64,000 bases of DNA. Source: Lyngbya sp. PCC 8106. GTDB taxonomy: Bacteria > Cyanobacteriota > Cyanobacteriia > Cyanobacteriales > Microcoleaceae. Position numbers and translations under genes: made by a program. The stretch is taken from contig NZ_AAVU01000005.1 in the NCBI RefSeq assembly GCF_000169095.1, positions 124,001-188,000 on the forward strand, in the 5' to 3' direction. Every line of letters begins with the position of its first letter. Positions within the stretch are counted from its first letter, which is position 1. Under the pieces are notes generated by a model that ran no database searches, was not told the origin of the DNA, and saw only the letters and a list, made by a program, of their open reading frames with translations. Positions 23,911 to 31,524 of the stretch are shown in pieces.

Positions 23911-25257
23911 ATGATTAAGATTATAGACCGAATAAAAAAACGTAAAAAAAACAAAAGTTCCACAAATAATTTACATCGTTTTTTATTAAAATCAGCGACA
24001 GGAACTTTTGGGTTTAAAGTAGCTAATGCTTTTTTAATATATGCTAACAGTTTGCTTTTAGCTCGTGTTTTAGGTTTCCAAGAATTTGGAAGCTATACTT
24101 ATGTTACAGCCTGGGTAAATTTATTAGTCATTCCAGCAGTTCTTGGGTTGGAAGGATTGCTCACTCGTGAAGTTGCCATTTATCAAACTCAATCCAAATG
24201 GAATTTATCTCACGGTTTAATTCAATGGTCAAATCGTATTGTTTTATTAAATTCTGTTGGTTTAGCTTTACTCACAACTTTAATTATTTGGGGATTAACA
24301 TTAACTTCTAATTCCCAACAACTCTTGGTTTTTGCGATCGCCATGATCTCATTACCGTTCATGGCTCTTTCACGACTTAGACAGTCAACCATGCAGGCTC
24401 TACGTCATATTGTGGTTGGACAAATACCAGAAATGCTAGTTCGACCGATTATATTAATTACAAGTCTGGGTGGAATAGCATTTTTTTTGAATAAAAATAT
24501 AACGGCATCGGGAGCGATGGGTATTTACCTAGTCGCCAGTATTACGACTTATTTAGTGGGCGAATGGCTGCTGCGAAAACACCGTCCCAAAAGCATCAAG
24601 CAGGCCCTACCAGAGTACCAATCCAAATATTGGATTAAAAGCGCATTACCAATGTTGTTGATTGGGAGTATGTATCTGATTAATAATCAGACCGATACCG
24701 TCATGTTAGGAATTCTAAAAAATTCTGAAACCGTAGGTCTTTACACAGTTGCAAATCGGGGTGCAGGATTAATTTCTTTTGTTTTAATTGCAATTAATAC
24801 AGCAATAGCTCCGACTTTTGCCAGCTTATATGCAGAAGGAGACCTAAAAAAACTACAGAAAGTTGTGACTAATGGTTGTCGAGTTGTATTTTTTGCTGCG
24901 CTAATAATTGCTACAATTTTAATGGTCTTTGGCCAGCATTTTTTACTTTTATTTGGTGCGGAATTTATTCAAGGAAAAACTGCTTTAATTATCCTGTGTT
25001 TGGGACAACTTATTAATGCATCAACTGGTTCAGTTGCACTTCTTTTACTAATGACAGGTCACGAGCGTGATACTGCAATAGGAGTAACCATTAGTGCCTT
25101 GCTAAATATTTTATTAAATGTTATCCTAATACCAGAATGGGGTGCAGAAGGAGCAGCAACAGCAACCGCTGCTAGTATGATGGTTTGGAATATAATTTTA
25201 GCAGTATTTGCTTACAAAAGACTGAAAATAAATTCAACAATTTTAGCTATAAAATAA
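23911..25257 (+). CDS. Oligosaccharide flippase (Wzx-type, MOP superfamily)
   Basis: This 448-residue polytopic protein has about 12 to 14 hydrophobic helices and a basic N-terminus (KIIDRIKKRKKNK). The Polysacc_synt hallmarks are FGFKVANAFLIYANSLLLARVLG in the first helix and FGSYTYV, and the C-terminal pattern LLNILLNVILIPEWGAEGAATAT is typical of Wzx/MATE-like flippases. It would turn undecaprenyl-linked repeat units from the cytosolic to the periplasmic face of the plasma membrane. It lies between the Wzc-type kinase and the sulfotransferase gene, 17 bp before the start of the latter. This pairs with the Wzy-type polymerase downstream. Confidence 0.92.
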   Translation: MIKIIDRIKKRKKNKSSTNNLHRFLLKSATGTFGFKVANAFLIYANSLLLARVLGFQEFGSYTYVTAWVNLLVIPAVLGLEGLLTREVAIYQTQSKWNLSHGLIQWSNRIVLLNSVGLALLTTLIIWGLTLTSNSQQLLVFAIAMISLPFMALSRLRQSTMQALRHIVVGQIPEMLVRPIILITSLGGIAFFLNKNITASGAMGIYLVASITTYLVGEWLLRKHRPKSIKQALPEYQSKYWIKSALPMLLIGSMYLINNQTDTVMLGILKNSETVGLYTVANRGAGLISFVLIAINTAIAPTFASLYAEGDLKKLQKVVTNGCRVVFFAALIIATILMVFGQHFLLLFGAEFIQGKTALIILCLGQLINASTGSVALLLLMTGHERDTAIGVTISALLNILLNVILIPEWGAEGAATATAASMMVWNIILAVFAYKRLKINSTILAIK

Positions 25258-25274
25258 CCAAAACAAGGATTATG

Positions 25275-26171
25275 ATGAATCAGCCAAACTTTTTTATCGT
25301 CGGCGCACCCAAATGTGGAACTACTGCTCTCAGCGATTATCTCAGTGAACATCCTAATGTCTACATTTCTGCACCTAAAGAGCCTCGGTTTTTTGCAGAA
25401 TACTTCCAACTTCCTAATATTAAAACTTGGGATCAGTATCTCAGTTTATTTCAAAATGCAGAGGGAAAGCTAGCCATCGGAGAAGCATCTGTTCATTATC
25501 TTTGTTCATCTACAGCAATTGAAAAGATATATCAGTACAAGCCAGATGCTAAGATTATTGCCATGCTTCGTAATCCAATTGATTTAGTTTACTCTTATCA
25601 TTCTCAACTCTTTTTCAATCAAGATGAAGTTGAAGTTGATTTTGAAAAAGCCTGGCGTTTACAAGATGCAAGAGAAAGAGGAGAAAATCTTCCTCCCTTA
25701 GCTGAAAATCCAAAAGCCTTGCAATATAGAATGATTGGTCAATTGGGATCTCAAGTTGAAAATCTCCTGTCATTTTTTAAACCTCAACAGGTTAAAATTA
25801 TCTTGTTTGATGATTTTAAGACTTCAACTCAATCGATTTACGAAGAGGTACTATCCTTTCTCAATGTTCCCTCGGATCACAGAAGTCATTTTCCTCGAAT
25901 TAATGCGAATAAGAAATACAAAGTTGCTTGGCTTGCACTCTTAACAGATAGAACTCCAAAAGTCGTGTTAGATGGAGTTAAGATTGCCAAACAAGCGGTT
26001 GGAGTCAAAAGTTTTGGAATCGCTAATGCGGTGCGTCAAATCAACAATCAAGAGTATCAGCGACCCCCTTTAAGTCCTCATTTTCGTTCAGAATTAATTA
26101 AAGAGTTTCAAGAAGAAATAGACAAACTAGAAAAAATCTTGAATAGAGATCTCAGTCACTGGAGGAAATAG
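25275..26171 (+). CDS. PAPS-dependent sulfotransferase domain protein
   Basis: A 298-residue sulfotransferase. The 5'-phosphosulfate-binding loop is VGAPKCGTTALSDYL (Lys near residue 12), followed by KEPRFFAEYF; the 3'-phosphate-binding motif is MLRNPIDLVYSYHSQ. This is the heparan/keratan-type (GAG) sulfotransferase fold, which moves sulfate from PAPS to a sugar hydroxyl. In this setting it probably sulfates the repeat unit of the cluster's polymer. The second of two adjacent ATGs (25275-25277) is chosen because AAGGA stands at a better distance. A frame extending upstream to 25185 overlaps the flippase and is not family-like. There is no membrane segment, so it should act in the cytosol. 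Confidence 0.9.
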   Translation: MNQPNFFIVGAPKCGTTALSDYLSEHPNVYISAPKEPRFFAEYFQLPNIKTWDQYLSLFQNAEGKLAIGEASVHYLCSSTAIEKIYQYKPDAKIIAMLRNPIDLVYSYHSQLFFNQDEVEVDFEKAWRLQDARERGENLPPLAENPKALQYRMIGQLGSQVENLLSFFKPQQVKIILFDDFKTSTQSIYEEVLSFLNVPSDHRSHFPRINANKKYKVAWLALLTDRTPKVVLDGVKIAKQAVGVKSFGIANAVRQINNQEYQRPPLSPHFRSELIKEFQEEIDKLEKILNRDLSHWRK

Positions 26172-26240
26172 ATCAAATGATTTAATTGTCATTTTTTGAA
26201 TTGACTTTCTTTAAGTTATCAAACTCATCATGGAAAAAAA

Positions 26241-27176
26241 ATGTTAGTCAGCATTCTGATCAATAACTATAACTATGGACATTTTGTGTCCGATGCTATC
26301 GATAGTGCCTTAAGTCAAACTTATTCAGATGTAGAAATTATTTTAGTTGATGACGGTTCTACTGATAACTCTTGCGAAATTATCACATCTTATCAAAATA
26401 AAATTACTACAATTTTTAAAGAAAATGGAGGTCAAGCATCAGCTTTTAATGTAGGGTTTGCTAAAAGTCAAGGAGATATTATCTGTTTTCTGGATGCTGA
26501 CGATGTATTTCTACCTGAAAAAGTTACCCAGATTGTTAACTGTTTTGAACACCATCAAGAGATTGGATGGTGTTTTCATCCTCTGAGGTATGCAACAGAG
26601 GATTTGTTAGCGTATAGCGAAACAACAATACATACAGGGAAATCAGGAGTCTACGATGTCAGGCCTTATATTCAGCGAGGGAAATTAAGGGATTATATCC
26701 CCTTTCAAGGAACGGTAACTTCGGGACTTTGCTTCACTCGAAAGCTATTGCAGCAAATTCTACCTATGCCTGAAGAAATTAGAATCACCAGTGATGATTA
26801 CTTAAAATATTCAGCTTTTGGAATTAGTCCAGGTTTTATACTGTTGCAGGATTTAGCTTTGCAAAGAATACACGGTAACAATGCTTATACGATGAGAAAA
26901 GACAAACAGGAACTCCGGGCAAAAATAGAGATGTTAACCGCTTATCATCTCCGGGAAAATATCCCTTATATTTCAAAATTTTCTCACAATATATTTGCAA
27001 TGGGATTGAGTAAATACCAGCCTTTAAAGTTGGACAATGAAAGCCATGAAATTCTGATTAAAAACTATTTTTTAAGCTTATCTTTTTATGAAAAACTAGA
27101 AATTAATTTGAGAAGTCTATATCATCGAATGAAACAAGTGAACCTCCGGAGAAATAGCGGTGAAAAAGTTACCTAA
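26241..27176 (+). CDS. Glycosyltransferase family 2
   Basis: This 311-residue GT-A enzyme opens with VSILINNYNYGHFVSDAIDSAL, then VDDGSTDNS (nucleotide binding) and FLDADDVF (D-x-D, metal and donor phosphate). It adds one sugar to the growing lipid-linked unit. There is no membrane segment. Its end overlaps the start of the Wzy-type gene by 17 bp, suggesting translational coupling. The ATG is preceded by GGAAAAAAA, a weak ribosome-binding site. The last 100 residues are variable and probably bind the acceptor. The sugar specificity is unknown. Confidence 0.92.
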   Translation: MLVSILINNYNYGHFVSDAIDSALSQTYSDVEIILVDDGSTDNSCEIITSYQNKITTIFKENGGQASAFNVGFAKSQGDIICFLDADDVFLPEKVTQIVNCFEHHQEIGWCFHPLRYATEDLLAYSETTIHTGKSGVYDVRPYIQRGKLRDYIPFQGTVTSGLCFTRKLLQQILPMPEEIRITSDDYLKYSAFGISPGFILLQDLALQRIHGNNAYTMRKDKQELRAKIEMLTAYHLRENIPYISKFSHNIFAMGLSKYQPLKLDNESHEILIKNYFLSLSFYEKLEINLRSLYHRMKQVNLRRNSGEKVT

Positions 27177-28455
27177 ATCTTTTGAGCATCTATTTACAAT
27201 TTGCGCTTTGCTCTTTTTTACTCGTTCATTGGATGCCGAAAGTTTGTTTAGTGCTTCTGAGGGCGAAGAGGGAGTTATTTTAACTTATAATCCTTTTTCA
27301 CCCCTTCTTTCACTGATGCAACATGGAATCTTCCTAATTACTCTATTTTTACTCTTTGAACGATGGAAAATGACGATAAGAACTGTCCTCAGAGGGCGAT
27401 TTGTCTGGGGCTTAGTGATACTTATTCTTCTTTCCTTTCTCTGGTCTGATTTTCCAGATTTAACTCAGCGTCGTTCAATTGCATTTTTGGAAACAACTGT
27501 ATTTAGTATCTATCTGGCATCACGGTATCCCTTACCAGACCAACTGCAACTGATTACACGAGCGCTTGGAATTGCCTTATTACTCAACTTGTTATTTACT
27601 TTAGCTGTCCCAGGAAGTGGAATAGAGTATGGAATTCATGCAGGAGCTTGGCGAGGTTTACTGATTCAGAAAAATCTTTTAGCTCGCTTGATGATTTTAG
27701 GATTTATTGTTTTTTTAGTCACAACACCAAAAAATAAAAGGCAGTTTTATCTTAAAAAGATATTTTTATTTTTATTTGTTGCTTTAGTCTTGCTTTCGAC
27801 TTCAAAGACTGCTCTAATGTTGCTAATATTATTGTTCATGCTTTATTCATTATACAAGGCTCTACGATGGTACTCTCTCAGAGCAATTCCTTTCTTCCTG
27901 AGCGGTATATTAACCATTGGATGTGTGATTACATTTGTGGTGAGTAATGCAGAAAGATTGGTGTCAGCCGCCGGACGAGATTTAACTCTATCTGGTCGTA
28001 CAGTAATTTGGTCTGCCTTGTTTGATAAAATTCAAGAAAGACCGTGGTTAGGATTCGGATATATGGGATTTTGGCATGGTGTTTATGGGGAATCTGCCTA
28101 TGTGGGTAAAGTTTATGGAACAACATACATTCCACCTCATTCTCATAATGGGTTTATTGAGTTAGTTCTTGGTTTTGGCTTTGTGGGTGCATTACTCTTT
28201 GGATTAAGTTTTTTGAGTGTGGTAAGAAAGTCCTTTATTTTAATTCGGATAACAGAAACATCAGAAGGGTTGTGGCCCCTGCTCTACTTATCCTTTCTGA
28301 TTCTTTATAATCAAACAGAGATGACTCTGATTGAACATAATTCTATTTTCTGGGTTCTCTATGTAGCACTAGCTCTATCTCGGTTTTCATACTTCAATAA
28401 AGAGAAGATAGAACCTTCCTACGGCGCACACTCAAAACCACTATTGTTACCTTAA
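27160..28455 (+). CDS. O-antigen polymerase/ligase family protein (Wzy type)
   Basis: A 431-residue integral membrane protein with about 11 hydrophobic helices. The large periplasmic loop carries the Wzy_C (PF04932) pattern LSGRTVIWSALFDKI, RPWLGFGYMGFW and PPHSHNGFIELVLGFG. It should polymerise repeat units at the periplasmic face in a Wzx/Wzy pathway; O-antigen ligases share the domain, but free LPS ligation is less likely beside Wzx and Wzc. The start is a GTG at 27160-27162 with CCGGAGA 8 nt upstream, and it overlaps the preceding glycosyltransferase gene. Sequence similarity among Wzy proteins is low, so the assignment rests on topology, motif and context. Confidence 0.88.
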   Translation: MKKLPKSFEHLFTICALLFFTRSLDAESLFSASEGEEGVILTYNPFSPLLSLMQHGIFLITLFLLFERWKMTIRTVLRGRFVWGLVILILLSFLWSDFPDLTQRRSIAFLETTVFSIYLASRYPLPDQLQLITRALGIALLLNLLFTLAVPGSGIEYGIHAGAWRGLLIQKNLLARLMILGFIVFLVTTPKNKRQFYLKKIFLFLFVALVLLSTSKTALMLLILLFMLYSLYKALRWYSLRAIPFFLSGILTIGCVITFVVSNAERLVSAAGRDLTLSGRTVIWSALFDKIQERPWLGFGYMGFWHGVYGESAYVGKVYGTTYIPPHSHNGFIELVLGFGFVGALLFGLSFLSVVRKSFILIRITETSEGLWPLLYLSFLILYNQTEMTLIEHNSIFWVLYVALALSRFSYFNKEKIEPSYGAHSKPLLLP

Positions 28456-28474
28456 ACTTGGGAGATGATCATTA

Positions 28475-29578
28475 ATGACTAAAATCGCAATTTTTTTAAC
28501 CTCTTTAGATGGAGGAGGAGCCGAACGAGTGATGATTAACTTGGCTAAAGGCTTTGCCGAACAGGGTATGAGCATCGATCTCATTTTAGTGAAAGCTGAA
28601 GGCCCCTACTTATCTCAAATCTCATCAAAGGTTCGGGTTATTGACTTTCAGAAAAAACGACTTTTAGAGAGTTTACCCAAATTAATTGATTACCTTAAAA
28701 CTGAACGTCCAATAGCCTTACTTTCCGCCTTAGAAGATACAAATGTTGTCGCTCTTATTGCTCATCGTTTGGCTCAAGTTCAAACTCAAACAATAGTCAC
28801 TGTTCATAACAATCTTTCCCGCGAGTCTCAGAACGCAACTCAACTCAAACGAAAGTTATCTCCTCTGATGGTACGCTGGTTTTATCCTTTGGCAAATACC
28901 GTAGTTTCTGTTTCTAAAGGTGTAGCTGAAGATTTAGTCAAAATTGGTTTAGACTCCCCAAAAATTCATGTTATTTATAATCCTATTTTTACTCCTGAAC
29001 TTCTTAAAAAAGCTCAAGAACCTATCGTCGAACACGAATGGTTTTTACCAGAACAGCCTCCCATTATTTTGGGAGTTGGACGCTTAAATAAACAAAAAGA
29101 TTTTCCAACATTAATTCATGCCTTTGCAAAAGTTAGACAGCATAAATTGGTTCGATTAATCATACTGGGTGAAGGAGAAGAACATTCTTATTTAGAATCT
29201 TTGGTACAAAAGCTTGGTATTACAAAAGACGTTGCTTTTCCTGGATTTGTCCCAAATCCCTATGCTTACATGGCACATTCAGCAGTTCTAGTTCTTTCAT
29301 CTGCCTGGGAAGGATTTGGTAATGTTTTAGTGGAGGCAATGGCTGTAGGAACTCCGGTAGTTTCTACAAATTGTGAAAGTGGCCCAGCAGAGATTTTAGC
29401 AAATGGTCAGTATGGTCAGTTAGTTAAGGTTGGAGATAGCGATGAAATGGCAGAGGCAATTCTCCAAACAATAACTACACCCACAGATTCAACATTACTA
29501 CAAAAGCGATCTCGAGACTTTTCTTTGGAAAATTCAGTCTCTCAATATCAAAAGTTATGGCTAACCACCTCAATTTAA
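28475..29578 (+). CDS. Glycosyltransferase family 4
   Basis: A 367-residue GT-B enzyme. The N-terminus has IAIFLTSLDGGGAERVMINLAKG, a glycine-rich acceptor-domain loop. The C-terminal donor domain has ILGVGRLNKQKDFPTLIHAF and the E-x7-E motif in SSAWEGFGNVLVEAMAVGTPVVS followed by CESGPAEIL. This is close in type to GalNAc/galactosyl-transferases of O-antigen clusters, though the donor cannot be stated. It is distinct in sequence from the first GT4 of the cluster. It begins 19 bp after the Wzy-type gene with GGGAGATGATCATT upstream of the ATG as a ribosome-binding site. Confidence 0.92.
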   Translation: MTKIAIFLTSLDGGGAERVMINLAKGFAEQGMSIDLILVKAEGPYLSQISSKVRVIDFQKKRLLESLPKLIDYLKTERPIALLSALEDTNVVALIAHRLAQVQTQTIVTVHNNLSRESQNATQLKRKLSPLMVRWFYPLANTVVSVSKGVAEDLVKIGLDSPKIHVIYNPIFTPELLKKAQEPIVEHEWFLPEQPPIILGVGRLNKQKDFPTLIHAFAKVRQHKLVRLIILGEGEEHSYLESLVQKLGITKDVAFPGFVPNPYAYMAHSAVLVLSSAWEGFGNVLVEAMAVGTPVVSTNCESGPAEILANGQYGQLVKVGDSDEMAEAILQTITTPTDSTLLQKRSRDFSLENSVSQYQKLWLTTSI

Positions 29579-29647
29579 AAAACTGCCTTGCTCAATTATG
29601 TTTTGTAATATAATAAGAATATCTTCTTGAATAGGATTTTTTTCAAA

Positions 29648-30265
29648 ATGTTGGATCTATTTGAAGCTTTAAAAGTCGATATTGATCGATATGTTTATAC
29701 TGATAGTTACTCTTGGCTGATGATTGTTTTATTTAAGCAAGGAATATGGGCAACGATACAATATCGATTTAGTCGATGGGTACATATTAAAGTTCATGTT
29801 CCTGTAATTCGACAACTTTTGAAAGCTTTTTGTGCAATCTGGCAAAAATTAATCGAAATTATAACTGGAATGGAAATTCCTAATCGAGCTGAAATTGGCA
29901 AAGGTCTTTATATTCCCCATACGGGCGGAATCTATATTCATTGCGATGTCAAGATTGGAGACTATTGTAATTTAAGCCAAGAGGTAACGATTGGTGTCGG
30001 TGGACGAGGAGAAAAAAAAGGTTGTCCTCAAATCGGGGATCAAGTTTATATTGCCCCAGGTGCGAAAATATTTGGTCCAATTACAATTGGAAATGATGTT
30101 GCCATTGGAGCCAATGCTGTTGTTACAAAAGATCTGCCCGATAATGCAGTTGCAGTTGGAATTCCGGCTAAGGTAATTAACTATAAGGGGTCTCAAGATT
30201 TCATTAAATATCGAGATAAACCTGAAAGTTCAGTGAATACACCGATGGAAAAATTAGAGTGTTAA
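29648..30265 (+). CDS. Serine O-acetyltransferase-like hexapeptide acetyltransferase
   Basis: This 205-residue left-handed beta-helix acyltransferase has hexapeptide repeats from about residue 80 (IGKGLYIPHTGGIYI, VKIGDYCNLS, VTIGVGG, IGDQVYIAPGAKIFG, ITIGNDVAIGANAVV) and the terminal VGIPAKVI. It resembles CysE, including the catalytic His in IPHTGG, but lies inside a sugar-polymer operon, so it more likely O-acetylates the polysaccharide with acetyl-CoA than makes O-acetylserine. The ATG at 29648-29650 is chosen over a TTG seven codons earlier; AGGA lies 11 nt upstream. It is followed by an 18-bp perfect inverted repeat. Confidence 0.88.
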   Translation: MLDLFEALKVDIDRYVYTDSYSWLMIVLFKQGIWATIQYRFSRWVHIKVHVPVIRQLLKAFCAIWQKLIEIITGMEIPNRAEIGKGLYIPHTGGIYIHCDVKIGDYCNLSQEVTIGVGGRGEKKGCPQIGDQVYIAPGAKIFGPITIGNDVAIGANAVVTKDLPDNAVAVGIPAKVINYKGSQDFIKYRDKPESSVNTPMEKLEC

Positions 30266-30284
30266 AAGATTTCTTGATTCTTGA

Positions 30285-30335
30285 TTTTTAATCAGTATGA
30301 TGGGTGAGAAACCAGGACATCATACTGATTAAAAA
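30285..30335. repeat. 18-bp perfect inverted repeat inside the EPS cluster
   Basis: TTTTTAATCAGTATGATG at 30285-30302 pairs without mismatch with 30318-30335, across a 15-nt loop. The T-run is on the 5' arm and the A-run on the 3' arm for both strands, so this is not a standard intrinsic terminator in either direction; it may be a processing or attenuation site, or a solo repeat. Confidence 0.75.
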
Positions 30336-30406
30336 ATATTATTTCATGTTTTGAACAATAGCACTTTTTGGCATATAATTAACTTGGGATTTTGGAAATT
30401 ATTAAT

Positions 30407-31486
30407 ATGAAAATTAGCATCGGTATTCTAGCGTATAATGAGTCTGAGTTTATTGTCAAAATGCTGCATTCTCTCTTACAGCAGAGTCTATTTCAGGAAC
30501 CCAATCCAGAATGGATTATCGAAATTATTGTTGTTCCCAATGGATGTACAGATAATACCGCAGAAATTGCAAAAAAAACTTTAGAAACTTCAATAGGTGT
30601 ATTGAACAATCCGAATATCGATTGGCAAGTTTCTGAAATTCAACAACCGGGAAAATCGAATGCTTGGAATGTCTATACCCACTCATTATCAGCAACAGAT
30701 GCTCAATATCTTTTTCTCATGGATTCTGACATTGAATTGCTCGATCCTAAAACATTAGAATCAATGATTGCCGTCTTGGAAGCTAGACCAGAAGTGTGGG
30801 TTGCTGTTGATAAACCGATCAAAGATGTCATGCTCAAAGAGCAAAAAAGTCTGATGGAAACGCTTTCTGCCAATGTAGCAGGTTTATCCGGAAATAAAGC
30901 AGTAGAAGGTGGTGCAGCATGGATTTGTGGTCAACTCTATTGTGGGCGAGCAGAGGTACTCCGTCAAATCTGGCTTCCAATATCAATACAAATGGACGAC
31001 TCCTTTATCTATGACATGATTACAACAGAGGGATTAACGGCTTCTATGAAACCGGAACGAGTGATTCTGTCTCCCTCAGCATCTCATGTTTTTGAAAGTT
31101 ATATTGGCGTGCGTAAGATCTTACGCCACGAGAAATGGCTAATTATTGGAGCTACAATTAATAAGCTGCTTTATCATGATCTTGTGCCTCATGTCAGCAA
31201 TTTCCAAGAAACGGGCTTATTGATTAAGCAACGTAATGAGCAAAATCCATTATGGCTAAATGAACTGGTTGAGAAAGTAACCCAAGAAAAAAGCTCATGG
31301 TTAATTCCTCAAAATATTCTGACTCGTCGATTCCAAAGTCTATCGAATAAATCTATATTCAAATCAGTTTTATTTTTTCCTTTAGCTACGTTGGCATTTT
31401 TTGTTGATATCAGTCTCTCCATACAAGCAAATTTTGAGCTTCAGAAAGGAAAAGCCATAGGATATTGGGGAAAGTCAACGGATTAA
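30407..31486 (+). CDS. Glycosyltransferase family 2
   Basis: A 359-residue GT-A protein: ISIGILAYNESEFIVKMLHSLL, then VVPNGCTDNT and the D-x-D motif in FLMDSDIELLD. A hydrophobic stretch near the C-terminus (VLFFPLATLAFFVDISL) may anchor it to the membrane. It differs from the other GT2 of the cluster in having a long C-terminal part and this anchor. The ATG at 30407-30409 is preferred over a TTG five codons upstream. It follows the acetyltransferase after 141 bp, which hold the 18-bp inverted repeat, and precedes the GH74-like gene by 38 bp. The sugar donor is not known. Confidence 0.88.
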   Translation: MKISIGILAYNESEFIVKMLHSLLQQSLFQEPNPEWIIEIIVVPNGCTDNTAEIAKKTLETSIGVLNNPNIDWQVSEIQQPGKSNAWNVYTHSLSATDAQYLFLMDSDIELLDPKTLESMIAVLEARPEVWVAVDKPIKDVMLKEQKSLMETLSANVAGLSGNKAVEGGAAWICGQLYCGRAEVLRQIWLPISIQMDDSFIYDMITTEGLTASMKPERVILSPSASHVFESYIGVRKILRHEKWLIIGATINKLLYHDLVPHVSNFQETGLLIKQRNEQNPLWLNELVEKVTQEKSSWLIPQNILTRRFQSLSNKSIFKSVLFFPLATLAFFVDISLSIQANFELQKGKAIGYWGKSTD

Positions 31487-31524
31487 TTTCTTGGAAGAGT
31501 TAATCATAATTATTCTATATTTTT

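Noticed and set aside
25185..25274. 30-residue upstream extension of the sulfotransferase
   Set aside because: Lies inside the flippase gene; AAGGA is correctly placed only for the ATG at 25275.
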